The position numbers were made by a program, and so were the translations under genes. A stretch of DNA of 64,000 nt from Lithospermum erythrorhizon (Eukaryota > Streptophyta > Magnoliopsida > Boraginales > Boraginaceae): contig JADFUC010000278.1 in the NCBI GenBank assembly GCA_019722365.1, forward strand, positions 1,116,001-1,180,000, written 5' to 3'. Shown here piece after piece: positions 23,089-34,709 of this stretch. The stretch's first letter is position 1, and every line of letters starts with the position of its first letter. Under the pieces are notes generated by a model. That model was not told the origin of the DNA. It worked only from the letters and a program-made list of their open reading frames with translations, and did no database searches.

Positions 23089-24081
23089 GTGATGATTGTT
23101 ATTGGAATGGCTAAAATTCGAACGAGATCTCGACATTCTTCGCAATATATCGCATCATATAAACTAACCATAATGCCTAACAATACAAATTATGAAATAA
23201 TTACACTGTATTAATTTCGAAAATACTCTTTTCGTTCCTAAAAGATTGTCACATTTTGACTTTTTCAATTTTTAATAGTTGAATTTTAACCGTATATATT
23301 TTTATTTGTATTATATAATATTTGATGAAAAATATATGAATGAAAAAAATTTGAATAATATAAAAATAAAAATGAATTCAATATAAAGTTTTATCAATAT
23401 AAATATGATTAACATCATGACATGATAATTTTGTAAAAGAAGTAAAAAGAATAAAAATTGGAAGTGCCAAAATGAGATCCTAGGAAAGGGGTGAAATTGA
23501 TTATGATGCCCAAACCCCTGATTTTATTGATTTGGAGCTTCTTAATGCTTAATTATCATATTAATCCTCATTCATTTAGTATAAATAAAGAGTTTTCTAG
23601 TCATCATCTTGCATTGTCTTCTCTTAATTATTTCTCATATTCAGTACACTCTGATTATGACTATAGCTTTGACAGGGTTGAGTATGGTGAAGAAGCACTC
23701 ACAAACCACGGACGATGAGCCCTCGGATCTTTTATTCTTTGTTAGGAAGATGTTATTGCAACTAGATTGATCCATTCCTGGCTACTAAAAGATTAAATTA
23801 AAATATAAACATGCGAACTGGTCTGCTTTTCTAGACGTCATGAATCTTCTCTTAAAATTTCATGACTTTGCGAATATTTCCTTCTTGCAGGAATCCTTGG
23901 CAAGAGAAAAGTTCTGATGCCCTATTAATGGTTTGTTGCAGGTTGTCAAAACCGTATATGCATCCCCTAGTCGTATCAATTTTCATTTGGACTCTAGGAA
24001 GGTATGGTTTCCTTGAGTTGAAGATTATAGGACACTGCTATGATGCCTGATATGTTTTGAATGTAATCTAATTATGCTACC
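23089..24081. other. Upstream region of the KIAA0930-like gene
   Basis: Probably holds promoter and 5' leader of the gene starting at 24,082. One open frame (23,491-23,718, plus) is listed separately. No TATA box could be assigned with confidence. Confidence 0.4.
23491..23718 (+). CDS. Possible 75-residue secreted peptide
   Basis: The start is followed by a Lys and a strongly hydrophobic run (LILLIWSFLML, about residues 9-19) that would do as a signal peptide. After that come a Ser/His-rich part and an acidic, Tyr-rich end (SDYDYSFDRVEYGEE). Asp-Tyr motifs are preferred tyrosine-sulfation sites in plant signalling peptides, but the C-terminus matches no peptide family that I know. It may equally be 5' leader of the next gene. 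Low confidence. Confidence 0.2.
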   Translation: MKLIMMPKPLILLIWSFLMLNYHINPHSFSINKEFSSHHLALSSLNYFSYSVHSDYDYSFDRVEYGEEALTNHGR

Positions 24082-26400
24082 ATGGAAACAACAGCTGCCT
24101 ATCCAGCTATATGTTTTGCAGTTGATGACTTTGACTCGACATTTGAGGCTGTGGTAATTTTACTGTTGGTGATCTGTATGATTGCATTTTAAATTACACT
24201 TGAGTATATTGTTAACTATTCATTTGGAAAATTTAATATAGTTTTGTTTGAACAATCTTATTTTGTTTTTAACTCCATGCAATTGGTCCAAATATTTGAA
24301 TTCTAGCACCCTTTTTTCCCTTAGGTCTTGTCAGACTCGGACCACTGTTATTGTGTACTACTAAACGCACATGATGGGTCAGCATTTCCTAGTAACAAAG
24401 CAGCACAAGAATCCGGTTGTACTGATGGTTCATCTCCAAAGAGTGACACAGCTCCTGCAAAGATCAAAGGCTCCAAGGTTTAATGAATTTCCAACAAATA
24501 CATGTATTATTTTTATATTGTGGTATTTATTTGATCTCTATCAGGGTTAGAGCCTATATGATGGCATTTTTCTTAAACTAATGTCTCATGCTCATATTTT
24601 GGCAGAAGAATCGGATAACATGCTCTTATGGATAAAAGTTTGACTAATAGGTGGAAAAGGTTTTAAAAGTTTATACAAATTCTATTTAAAGTTTGACACA
24701 GAAGAGAAACTAGAACTTGTTTTTAAACTAATGTCTCATGCTCATAGGTTGAAAAGGTTGACTAATAGGTGGAAAAAGGTTCTAAATGGCACTTTTCTTA
24801 AACTAATGCCTCATGCTCATAGTTTGACCGGTTCTACATGACGCTGCCTCTATTAATATGCATATGCCCTTTTATTTTCCTATTAAACTCCAACGTTTAT
24901 CATTTAATGGTATCATGAGCCAGACCCGGTTAAGGCCACATGTTAGCCCTGTATAATGGTTACACGTGCGGGAGGATATTGTTGAACCCAGTCCCACATT
25001 GGTAAACTAAGACATGTATAAATAAGGTGCTGGGTTTTATCTATCTACAATTAATTAGTTTTAGTATGGACCCTCTTAACATGTCTTAACTTGTTAAAAA
25101 TCAAAGTACTTTCACCTTCATTTGTTTGTTTTACCATGCACATATCCTTTTATAGGAACTGCATGCTTCGTGAACTGAGATAACCTAATAGTTTGCTAGA
25201 TTTAATTGCAGATCACTCTTTTCTCTGGATTTGTTAGCTACCAAATGGTGCGCGATGAGTATGGTGGTAAATGTTATTTCTGAACTAGTGTGCCATGACT
25301 GGTTTCTAAAACTGAGTTATTCTTGATTTTTGTTCTATCTCAACTATGAACTGTAATGGGCCATGAATGGTGCATACCTATACTCCAATGGACCAATCAC
25401 AAAGTACTCTGAACTTTCAAGGATATCTGATTGTGCAATTACAGGAGATTTTTCTCTAATGAAAAACTTTGTTGTTCTGGTGTTCATGAAAGTCCCATTT
25501 TGGGTTTTGTGTTGCGTATTGTATTGAAACTGGTATATATACATCTCACCCATTGTGCCTCTTTACAGCTGGGAGATCTGGATTTGGGAGCCTTCTGTCA
25601 CTCGGTCATTCTCCAGGCAAAACTGACAAACTGTACTTGAAGGGTCCTGGTGGACGTGGGGAAGTTGAAGTAGCAGTTTCTGGTGTTGCAGGTAAAGCAT
25701 GGATCTTAATGTTATTGTATGTTGCTCTGCTTTAGGTTTTGCAAAATATCTGATGGTTGGCTGCAATTATAAACATATTACGTTGTGCTATTTTGTTCCT
25801 TTTAATGATATAACTATATAAGCACACCTTAAAGAGGAGGTTTAAATCCCCCCAAAAAATTTAAAATATTTGTTATTCCATTGCATACCCTGGTGTCAGA
25901 AACATCACATGGTTATGGAGAACTTCTAATTCATATTGATATAAATGCTGCGAGGTTTGTAAGTTTGCCTATATCAGAGTTTTGTGTAATGAGGCAGGGT
26001 CCTTACTAAATGTTTCTTATGATGTTCCACGCAGATCAAAGCAAGCATGACTTAAATAATCATCCTCCAAGACATAAAGAAGTCAGGTTTGGTACAATCG
26101 TTAAGACAGCAGCATCTGTGGCAGCAAAACATGCTTACACAGCAGCTTCTTCCAGCCAGAGTTCTGATGACGAGATCTTTTCTCTCAAGTGCTGCCTAAT
26201 GTCTGTATCATTACCTTGGGAGTACATTGCTCATGATCTTCTATTCAAGGTGAAATCCTAAGCCATATCGAGATCACAGAAGATTTCTTATTTTGGAACA
26301 GTAGAACAAGCTTGAATCTACTTAGAATATAACATACATCCGGTCCATACCAAGCTCACAGATCTCTGGTTCTCAGGGGAGCCCTGCGGTGAACTTGTAA
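24082..26400 (+). CDS. KIAA0930/C22orf9-like protein (DUF2045 family), six exons
   Basis: Exons 24,082-24,153, 24,325-24,477, 25,212-25,266, 25,569-25,691, 26,035-26,249 and 26,377-26,400 join in frame to 213 residues; all introns are GT-AG. The protein runs YPAICFAVDDFDSTFEAVV, SDHCYCVLLNA, ITLFSGFVSYQMVRD, LYLKGPGGRGEVEVAVSGV, KCCLMSVSLPWEYIAHDLL and ends GSPAVNL. From memory, these blocks line up in order with the second half of human KIAA0930 (IDSFEEVF, MKGPQGKGHAEMAVS, TLPLHRILTDIL), so I assign it there. Function is unknown in plants. No signal peptide or membrane helix. The ATG at 24,082 is in good context, with an in-frame stop 15 bp upstream (24,067). Intron 2 (24,478-25,211) holds a small internal repeat around taatgtctcatgctcata. 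Confidence 0.75.
24539..24850. repeat. Short direct repeats in intron 2
   Basis: A phrase close to ttaaactaatgtctcatgct occurs three times (about 24,574, 24,724 and 24,800). gactaataggtggaaaaggt occurs twice (about 24,643 and 24,759). They are local duplications within the intron and non-coding. Confidence 0.7.
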
Positions 26401-27090
26401 TCCTGAAGACAGATTGCTTGGATGGAGATAATTTTGTATACTAGGAGTTTCGACGTGGAATTTACAGCGAAGTAAAGAGAATGTTAGATGATGATTCAAT
26501 ACTCGTTTGAGATATTTTAAGAGGAGTTCGTTTGTAAATAGATCCCTCTACTTTTTTTTATCTGTGATACACAATGATTCAATGGTCGTTTGAGAAATCT
26601 CTAGTACATATTCGCAAACTGTTAGTTTCATAAAAGCCTATGGTGCAATTTCGCAAACTGTTTCTTGTTAAACTGTAATATGTACATATTCAAATGTTAC
26701 TTCGTTATTAAAATTCGACTGTAAAATTACTCTTTATGTTAGTTTCATGCAAGAAATAATTTTTTCCCCATATCACACCTTTGGTGGAAGGTTCAATTTT
26801 CTCAATCTTTGCCATTATTTACTTGATCACAGATAATACACCCGTAAATCCAAATTGATACCACCCTTCAACTAACCAAACTTCATGAGTGCAACAGTTC
26901 AACTAACCAAACTTCATGAGTGCACAAGTTACATTACAAAAACCAATAGAATTGGTTGTCCCTCAAAAGTCACTAAAAAAGGAATAGGAAAGACTGAAGG
27001 CTTAAAAACCAATAGAACTGGTTGCCCCTCAAAGGTTACTCTGAAAAAGGAATATGAACTACTCGGTTCAAGCTGTAGAATATGAAGTAA
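26401..27090. other. 3' regions of the convergent KIAA0930-like and MAP65 genes
   Basis: Expected to hold both 3' UTRs. Contains tandem duplications: ttcaactaaccaaacttcat at 26,867 and 26,897 (30-bp period), and an aaaaccaatagaaNtggttg segment at about 26,938 and 27,004 (66-bp period). Open frames here come from the repeats and are not genes. Confidence 0.6.
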
Positions 27091-30000
27091 TTAGACTTCT
27101 AAAGTCTTTATGTGTGTTCGTGGAAGGACGAAACCAGCTCTTCTCTCTTCAAATGAGTATTCTATCGATTCTTCAGGCATCTCCGCTGCTAGCTTAGCAA
27201 CATTTAAGGAAATAACTGGGTGGGCCGGGGTAATTGTTGTCTGCATGGGAACGGAAACCGTGGATGGGGTAGGAGGAATAGGAGCCGCCACAGACTGAGG
27301 TGTCTTGTTTACTTCCTCAAAATTAGACATTGTCTTTGAAGGAGTAGCAAACAGTGGAACCGGAATTGTGGAAGGAGTACAAGGCATAGGACTTGCCATT
27401 AACTGGGATGTCTTGTTTTCTTCCTGAACTGTGGTAGACATTGACTTGGATGGAGTAGCGAATTTTATATTGCTGCTTGGAAGGGTCTTCTGTAACATGT
27501 CTTGCTGTCTGTTAAGGTCTTGAAGAATGTTGGTTGCATATGACCTAGCGGAATCTGTTGAAGAAATAGGTGAAAATGGCTTTCGCATGAATGGCGTTTC
27601 TACCTCCCGAGCACTGAAAGAAAGTTTTTTCTCTGGGAGACCTGCTATATCCAATCCTCTCCTCCCTAAAAGTAAGAATGGAAATAAGACTATGAGAATC
27701 ATAAATTGATGTGGCACTTGACTTTGTCCAGACTCCAGAGACAGCATACTATATATAAAATTATGTTGAGGAGAGTTCCATGACATTACCAGGTGACAAG
27801 GTTGCATAACCATCATCCCTCAGGTGATTTAGCTGGCTATCATTTTTCTTAGCTTGGCGCGTATTTGGGGTGCCTTTTTTAGGAGGAAACATCTCATGCT
27901 TAGGAGTTTGTAGCATTGTGCCTCCCAGAGATAGCCTTCTACCCCCGGCACCTCCACAGGACATTCTGGGGCCTTTCTTCGCACTCGTATTCTTCATAGG
28001 ACTGGGCTTGGAACCGTAAAGAGCCTCCTGTTCTGCTATCAACTGCCCCTGAAGTTTCTTTTGCTCCTGAAATAAGAAAGTAAATTACAATCATAACGAG
28101 TGTTTTAATGAATGAAATGTTCAGCATTGCCAAAAAAAGGTTAGCAGAAGACATATACCCTTTGCCTTTTATGCTCTTCTTCTTTCTCATGTCTTAAGAT
28201 TTTATAATCTTCAAGCATAGAAAGAACGGAAATCTGTAAAACAATGGCAATCATTTGCATCAGATCACAATCCTTTTAAGTAACCTAAAGACAAGTAAAC
28301 AAATCAGTTCTAGCCACATGGTAATACTTACACCATCATAACTGAATTCTATTCCCCTCTCATCTTCCCAAGATCTGGTTTTTGCAGCCAGTGCCTCCAC
28401 CATTGCTGTTCGACATAGTTATACAGAAGGAAGCTTGAGGTGAGTTTCACTTGAGAATATAGTTTAGCATGTTAGAAAAGCTAGTTCTTTAAATAAAAAG
28501 AAGCAACAGATACCTGGGAGCTTGTTGACCAGCACACGAGCTTTCTCTGCCCGTTTTAGAGCAAGATGAGCACCACGTCCAGCATTGTAGCGATTATCGT
28601 CCTATGAAAATAATTGATAAGACAACATATGGAGAGAAGCAGATAAGTAAGCAAGTAATATGTGTGTTATATCATATAAAGGACTCACAAAACCTTACCT
28701 GTATATTCACCTCCAAGCCCAAGCTTTCCTTTTTCTCGCATGCAATATCCATTTCTCAACCTTCTCAAGTATTTCTTTTCTGCTTAAAGCTTCCTCCTTA
28801 ACTCTTCCTATTTGAAGCTCAATTTGTTCTAGGACAGAATCAGCATTAACAGTTCCTTTGTAACAAAATGAAGAGTCAAAATTAGACGAGGATAATCAAT
28901 CATACATAAGAATGAGTTTCTACTGAAGTTTTCTAAATCAAATACCAGATTCAATAGCTTTCATTACAATATCCAGAGAATTATCCGACTCTGGAATCAA
29001 GTGTGTCTTCCTGCATGTCTCCTCAAGCTCTGACCTCTTCTTCAAAACAAGTTCCTTCATTTTGCTCGCTTTAAGTTCTTCCAATCTTGAAACTTCTGTT
29101 TCAACCTTTATATTGAAACTCACAAGGTCTTAGTCCTAAGTAATTCAAGATTGATACAATGCATTTTTATAAGCAATGATACCCACGTAATTGATGAATT
29201 CGTTAGAGAGTATGTTGGGTTCTGTTATCTCATGTTCTGAAGCAGCAATATTGCAAGTGACATTTTGAAATGCCTGTTGCTCTTCGATAGGTGTATCCAT
29301 CAGATTCCAGAGCTCCAACATTGTGGTGGCAAGATCTTGCATCTGTGCAAGTAACCGTTAAAGCAACTCATCAACTAATGGAACAATTATCAAAATAATG
29401 TGCCTTAAGTCAAAAAACAGGACTATTATCAAAACAATGTGCCTAAGAAACTCATCAAATAACGGAACAGTTATCAAAACAATGTGCCTAAGAAACTCAT
29501 CAAATAACGGAACAGTTAACAAAACAATGTGCCTTAAGTCAAATAACAAGACTATTATCAAAACAATGTGCCTAAGTTAAAAAATATATATACCCGCTGC
29601 ATCCTTTGCAATTTGCTTTCCAGTAGTCTGTGTATGGCAACCTCTAACTGTTCAATGGTCTCGTTGCAGATACTTCTGGTTTCTGATGTTTCTCCTATTA
29701 AACTGGGGTGGATTTCACTAACTGTTTGCTTGAAATCAACACCCAGTACCAAGCACAATGAATGCAACACATTTAGATGGTCAATAACTTGCTTCAGGCG
29801 CTCACTCTGCAAGAAAATGTAATGTTGCAAATCAAGAGGTTGTCCCTGGGCGATCGAAGTGCTAAAACAGTGAATCTATATATTGTAGACAAATAAGCCA
29901 CCTTCTCTTTTTGGAGTTTATGCAACTCTAGTTGCAACTGCTCTAACTTTCTCGTAGACAAATCACTTTCATCCACAAGAGTGCTTGTTGAGATGCACCC

Positions 30001-30665
30001 GTTTGAACGATAAATTTCATTCCTGATTAACTGGGTCTGCTCCAACACTTGAAAAAACTGGTTTTTTCTGTCACCCTTCCTCTTACGCATCTCTTCCAGC
30101 TGTGGAAGAATAGCACTGAGTTCTTCCTTTAAACTTCCATGGTTCTGATCAGACTGAAAAGGGAGAATGTCAATGGTAACTTAAGCAAACTTATGTTGTC
30201 TATTTCAGAAGGCATTGTTCAATATTATTCATAACTAGGCCAGAATGGCACTTAGCTTAACTTTAATGCTTGAAACTCTGAGATATATACTAATTACCTG
30301 CCTAATATGTACAGGTCGTTCTCCCATGGCAGAACATATGGCCGCCAGTTCTGTTTCAGCATCAGCAATCGCCTGTCTTAGCTGAGCTCTAGTTTTGTTT
30401 GCCTGGTCAACCTTCCTTCTGTAAATTTCCAAACATTCTCGCTCAAGCTCAAGAATCATTTTGTCCCTCTCAGTCTCAGATTCCCCAACCTCATCCCATA
30501 TAATCTAATTAGCAAAAATATGGTATCAGCATCAAATTTTGTTAACCGAGAAAATAAGTTTACAAGTGTACTAAGAATTGTAGAACAGAAACTAAAAAGT
30601 AGATATTTTACCTGTAATTCGAATAGGAGAGTTCCACAAGTTGTTTCCATTTTCACTAATGCCAT
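27091..30665 (-). CDS. MAP65: MAP65 microtubule-bundling protein (MAP65-3-like clade), frame broken in exon 7
   Basis: Twelve exons (5' to 3'): 30,665-30,612; 30,504-30,298; 30,153-29,902; 29,806-29,594; 29,342-29,187; 29,105-28,946; 28,855-28,699; 28,601-28,514; 28,405-28,332; 28,233-28,159; 28,066-27,790; 27,665-27,091. Together 2,288 nt (about 760 residues), longer than typical 580-residue members, as in MAP65-3-type proteins. The N-terminus ([30 protein letters not shown]) and coiled-coil core are canonical, as is [13 protein letters not shown] in exon 8. These Ase1/PRC1 homologues crosslink antiparallel microtubules, the MAP65-3 type in the phragmoplast. The C-terminus ends [20 protein letters not shown]. 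The exon total is not a multiple of three: exon 7 needs one more base between EKWI and ACEKKES. A 5'-UTR intron is likely (acceptor just before the ATG). Confidence 0.9.
27241..27462 (-). repeat. In-frame duplication in the MAP65 C-terminal tail
   Basis: Two consecutive units of 37 and about 36 codons start [12 protein letters not shown] (27,462) and [12 protein letters not shown] (27,351). Both continue with NKT, then an (A/S)PxPxTPST(I/V)xVP end. Each unit carries several Thr-Pro/Ser-Pro sites, the type phosphorylated by MAP kinases and CDKs in MAP65 tails. Confidence 0.85.
29380..29585. repeat. Intronic minisatellite in MAP65 intron 4
   Basis: Five units of about 42-46 bp share atcaaaacaatgtgcctaag (starts near 29,391, 29,427, 29,474, 29,518 and 29,559). 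They come in two subtypes with different spacers (aaactcatcaaataacggaa and tcaaataacaagac-like). The array fills most of the intron between exons 4 and 5 and creates repetitive false frames on both strands. Confidence 0.9.
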
Positions 30666-31339
30666 GGTGCAGCAACTGCCAAGAAAATCACCAATTCATG
30701 AAAACACTATTTCAAAGCTATTGTTTTAAAGAGTACGATTCGATTGAACAGAGAGCTCGATAAACTTCAAATGTCGTCTCTGACCTCTCCTCTCCCCTTT
30801 ATCTACCCTCATATTCCTATATTCAACTATTCATCTACAAGACTCAACTAGTTATTTTAATATTCAAACTACGATATTCCTGTTTTTTCCTTTTTGTTGT
30901 AGCTCATCTCATCAATGGGAAGTGCATTCGACAATCAATTTAAGATCCAACTGCAAAAATTAACTTATCATTTCGAAAAGGAAAAAAACATATCTTATAT
31001 TCATTTAGCTTAAAGTGCCGATTAGTACTACCTCCAACCCTATAAGACCACTCATTTAGCGTTTAGATTGTCAAAATTAACAAACTTTAACGCCTTAATT
31101 GACACACATAATTTTGATTTGAATCAATCTTATCATGTTAATAGTATCTTATCAAACTTTAACGCCTTAAAAGAATCAAATCTAAAAAAACGAGATTAAG
31201 AAAAAAAATACCGGATTAACACGATTGGATATCCAGAAATACAATTGGAAAGTTTTGATTGATTAATATGGATATATAGCTTCACTGAAAACTGAAAATA
31301 GTTGAAAAACGAGGGATTTTAGAGCGTACGAACCTACAA

Positions 31340-31446
31340 AGCAGCGTTGGGTTGATATACCAAATACGAAAACCCGAGGAAATGCTTCAATATTCCACCG
31401 TTTATCATAACCTTTTAATGACCAGATTTATTCATTCGACCGTTAC
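31340..31446 (-). promoter_or_regulatory. MSA-like (AACGG) mitotic promoter motifs of MAP65
   Basis: On the MAP65 sense strand, AGTAACGGTCGA (31,446-31,435) and TAAACGGTGG (31,404-31,395) lie about 40 bp apart, with a further CCCAACGCTG near 31,350. The AACGG core is the binding site of three-repeat MYB (MYB3R) factors that time G2/M genes, which suits a cytokinesis protein. They lie about 35-110 bp upstream of an inferred 5'-UTR exon whose donor (TTTGTAG|GTTCG) is near 31,330. Motif match only. Confidence 0.4.
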
Positions 31447-31449
31447 TAT

Positions 31450-33976
31450 TATTTTCAATTTTGAATGCTTCATTTTATTTGCCTTTTTTCCTCTTACTTT
31501 GCCAACTTTTTCGATTTCTTGTGTGTAACTTTTTATCTTTTCAATTGTCCCTCACAACTTTGTATCTTTTTAAATTGCCCCCTAAATTGACCTTTCAAAT
31601 TACCCTTATCATCATCTTTGTTCTTCAATTTTGATGGAAATTCATTTTTTTTTAAAAATGACGTAATCTAATAAATATTTTCCAAGTTTAAGAGATATTT
31701 TTTTGAATTTAGAAATCTTCAATCAAGTTCCAATGTTGGTTAAATTGTGAGAGGATAAATAGAGAAAATTACTGATAAGGAATAAATTCAAATTTTCTTA
31801 AAATATGTATATGATCAAACATATCTAACATTTTGAAATGGAGGGAGTAATTTATTTAATATTTTCATTCAGTGAAACTGAAATTAAATATTTTTCCAAA
31901 TATTAGTCCCTAACTAATATGTCAAATTCCCTGTTTTTACATGTACATAAAAATTGAATACAACTATCAATAATCCATCCATCCATGAATCATACAAGGT
32001 TTAACAAATATACACATTTGAAGAAAGTTTAATTTTCCTTTATTGGATCACTCACAATTTAGTCGGAATTATAACTTAATAAGGGATTTGTAAATTAAGA
32101 AAACCTCGTTATCATTTAGGGATGGAAGGAGAATATTTTCGAATAGTTTTCACACTTGGCACCAAAATTTTTGCTTAACAAGCGTTATCATACTTGGTAT
32201 TTAAATTAAAATCGGCATGCGTACGTTGATGCAAAGAACTGAGGAAGCGTGCGTCAATCCAAGCGGATGTCATCGCAGCAACTATTTAAATATAACAGTT
32301 ACTTTTAGGACCAATTAGATTTTGCTAAGTGAGATTTAATTTGTACAGATGTTATGCCATACAAAGATTTTAATTTATATATAGATGTTATGCCATTCAA
32401 AGAGTTGGAGTAGATGGTGGGGAGTTATGCGTTAAATCTAGCCCATTTGAGTTTGATAACCTTTGTTATCAAATGCTTCTTAGTGTTTGGTGATTTATAA
32501 ATACTTAATTCGTCTTTTTGATTTACCCCTCTAATATTTCACTTTCAAAATTTTTGTCTCAAGCCGTTTCGTGATTGAGTACTGTTTGAGGATAAATAAA
32601 CGTTAAATCAGAAGCAGAGATAACGTTAAACAAATATTAAAAGAGCAATATAAGCTTCTTTCCGAGCAATATAAGGATGGTCTATCCTCCGTCCCATAAA
32701 GTGTATAGCGGAATCACGCGGCTACTTGTCGATCAGGCATATATTGACATGGGTCGAATATGGTCGGCGGCCCGGCAAACTTATCGAACTATAAAATAAG
32801 TAAATTCAAAATTGAGAAATCAATTATTAAAATAAAAACTTTTGACGTAAACGGTTGTCCATTTTTTATTTTGTAAATATGTTGTTGCCAATATTTGGGC
32901 GTATCTACAAACAAGCATCCGTGGGGAGTCGCGTAAGATCGAATTATGTACAGTCCACTTTCATCTTCCTATTCCGTCTTTGTCTCCATAAACCACCAAA
33001 CAATGAATAAATAATTTGGGTTTATTTTCCCAACTACTCTATCGCTTTAGTTCAAGCAAAGTTTCACATTTTGTTACGCATTCAATTTATCTTAATTTCA
33101 CTTATTTGAACTCCGTTGATTTGAAATATTTAACAACTATATTAAATTTATACTCATTTTTGGGTTGGTAAAATTCTCATTACTTATGTCACAACTTTGA
33201 TGCTACTCGTGCTCTCAGGTTATCTTTTTCTATGTATCTGTTTACTTTTTTGATCTATTTTTTTTAATCATTCATGCTAGATAAGAATTACTCCCTAGAT
33301 TATTGATTGCTCTAATAATTCAGATGTATATAGAGGTTTGAATTCTTGAGCAACTAATATTATGTGGTATTTACATATTTCTAAGTTTATTTCATAAGCT
33401 GCAGTAAGTCCCCTCCGATTTAATTGGATTGTTTTACTTGAATGAATAGTAGTTTGAATTAATAATTCATTCAGTTTAGACTTTAGAGTTTATATTAAAA
33501 TATTCATTCAAGTTTGATTAGATACTTATATGTGGAAATGTCTAGCACATAGAGAGAATAATATTAGAATAAGGTTAATTTAGTTTCAAATTTGAGTAAT
33601 TTCAATTGATTAGTAAAAATGCCAGTTAAATGAGATGGAGTAGTACTTGTACTAATCTTCATTGAGGTTGATGATGGTTTAATTTGTCTGGTTAGTTGAA
33701 AATTTGAATGTATTCTTAGTTTCTTGTGTGTACTTCTGTTATGTTTTGTTAGAGAACAGAGAGCTCTATACTACATTTCTTTTTGTTAGAGAATCCAAGC
33801 ATCAATACATGTTGCATGTTTTTCATGAGCTTGATTATGTTGTAGTCTAGCACTTACAGTTTTATAGTAGCATGATATGGCGTTTCTGGATTTTGCAGAT
33901 CTTCACAGGGAAAACCAGTTATATCCTAGAATGTAACGAATGACAAATTCGTATTATTGCTGATTAGTGTAAGGAG
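31450..33976. other. Shared upstream region of divergent MAP65 and RXW8-like genes
   Basis: No coding sequence. A probable RXW8 5'-UTR intron runs from a donor near 33,218 (ctctcag|gttatc) to an acceptor at about 33,900 (tttgcag|atcttc). One Stowaway-like end (ggagggagta) lies at 31,840 but has no partner. The rest is AT-rich. Confidence 0.45.
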
Positions 33977-34661
33977 ATGTTATTATCTGCTCTTTTGACG
34001 TCTGCTGGAATAAACACAGCTGTATGCGTGGTGCTTTTCTCACTTTATTCTGTTTTGAGAAAACAACCAAGTCTTGTGAATGTATACTTTGGTCAGAAAC
34101 TTAAACAAGCTCGGGGAGAACGTGATCCTTTTTGGTTTGAAAGACTTGTTCCTTCAGCTAGTTGGATAGTCAAGGCTTGGGGAGCATCCGAAGATGAGTT
34201 ATATGCTGCTGGAGGATTGGATGGTGTTGTATTTCTCAGAGGTGTTCTCTTCAGGTCATATCTTCATCTGAAATTGATGACCAAAATCCCAATTTTTTTT
34301 CTTTCTCAGCTACTCTTCCATTTGAATGGCATGTTGCTGAGTGACTTCATCATTTGTTTGCTCTGATTGTCTATACACATATGGACTCTTTATGAACACA
34401 CATTTCCTACATTATATGCTGATATCTGGTCTGAGTTGTGTTCCTATATCTGATCATGCAAAAGATGATTGACAATGATATGAAGGGGTTGTAAACATGA
34501 AATGACTTTGGGGTCGTGTTGTGGTTGGGAGTAAAATTGGAAGTATGCAGTGTGTAATAAACTCAGTGATGGTTAAGTATTAAACTATGAGCTCTTGTAT
34601 TATTCAGACATGTTTGGAATATATCTGGTATATGTGCATGTTGAGCCTCTTTTTTCCCTTG

Positions 34662-34709
<48 letters not shown>

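Noticed and set aside
27110..27709. Plus-strand frames opposite the MAP65 last exon
   Set aside because: Shadows of the coding strand; the minus frame carries the conserved protein.
29358..29580. Repetitive frames on both strands that look like a short protein repeat or CRISPR-like array
   Set aside because: They come from the intronic minisatellite in MAP65; unit length and spacing vary, and the locus is plant nuclear.
31839..31849. ggagggagta, a Stowaway MITE-type end (also at 36,619-36,630)
   Set aside because: No matching inverted end or TA duplication at a suitable distance for either site.
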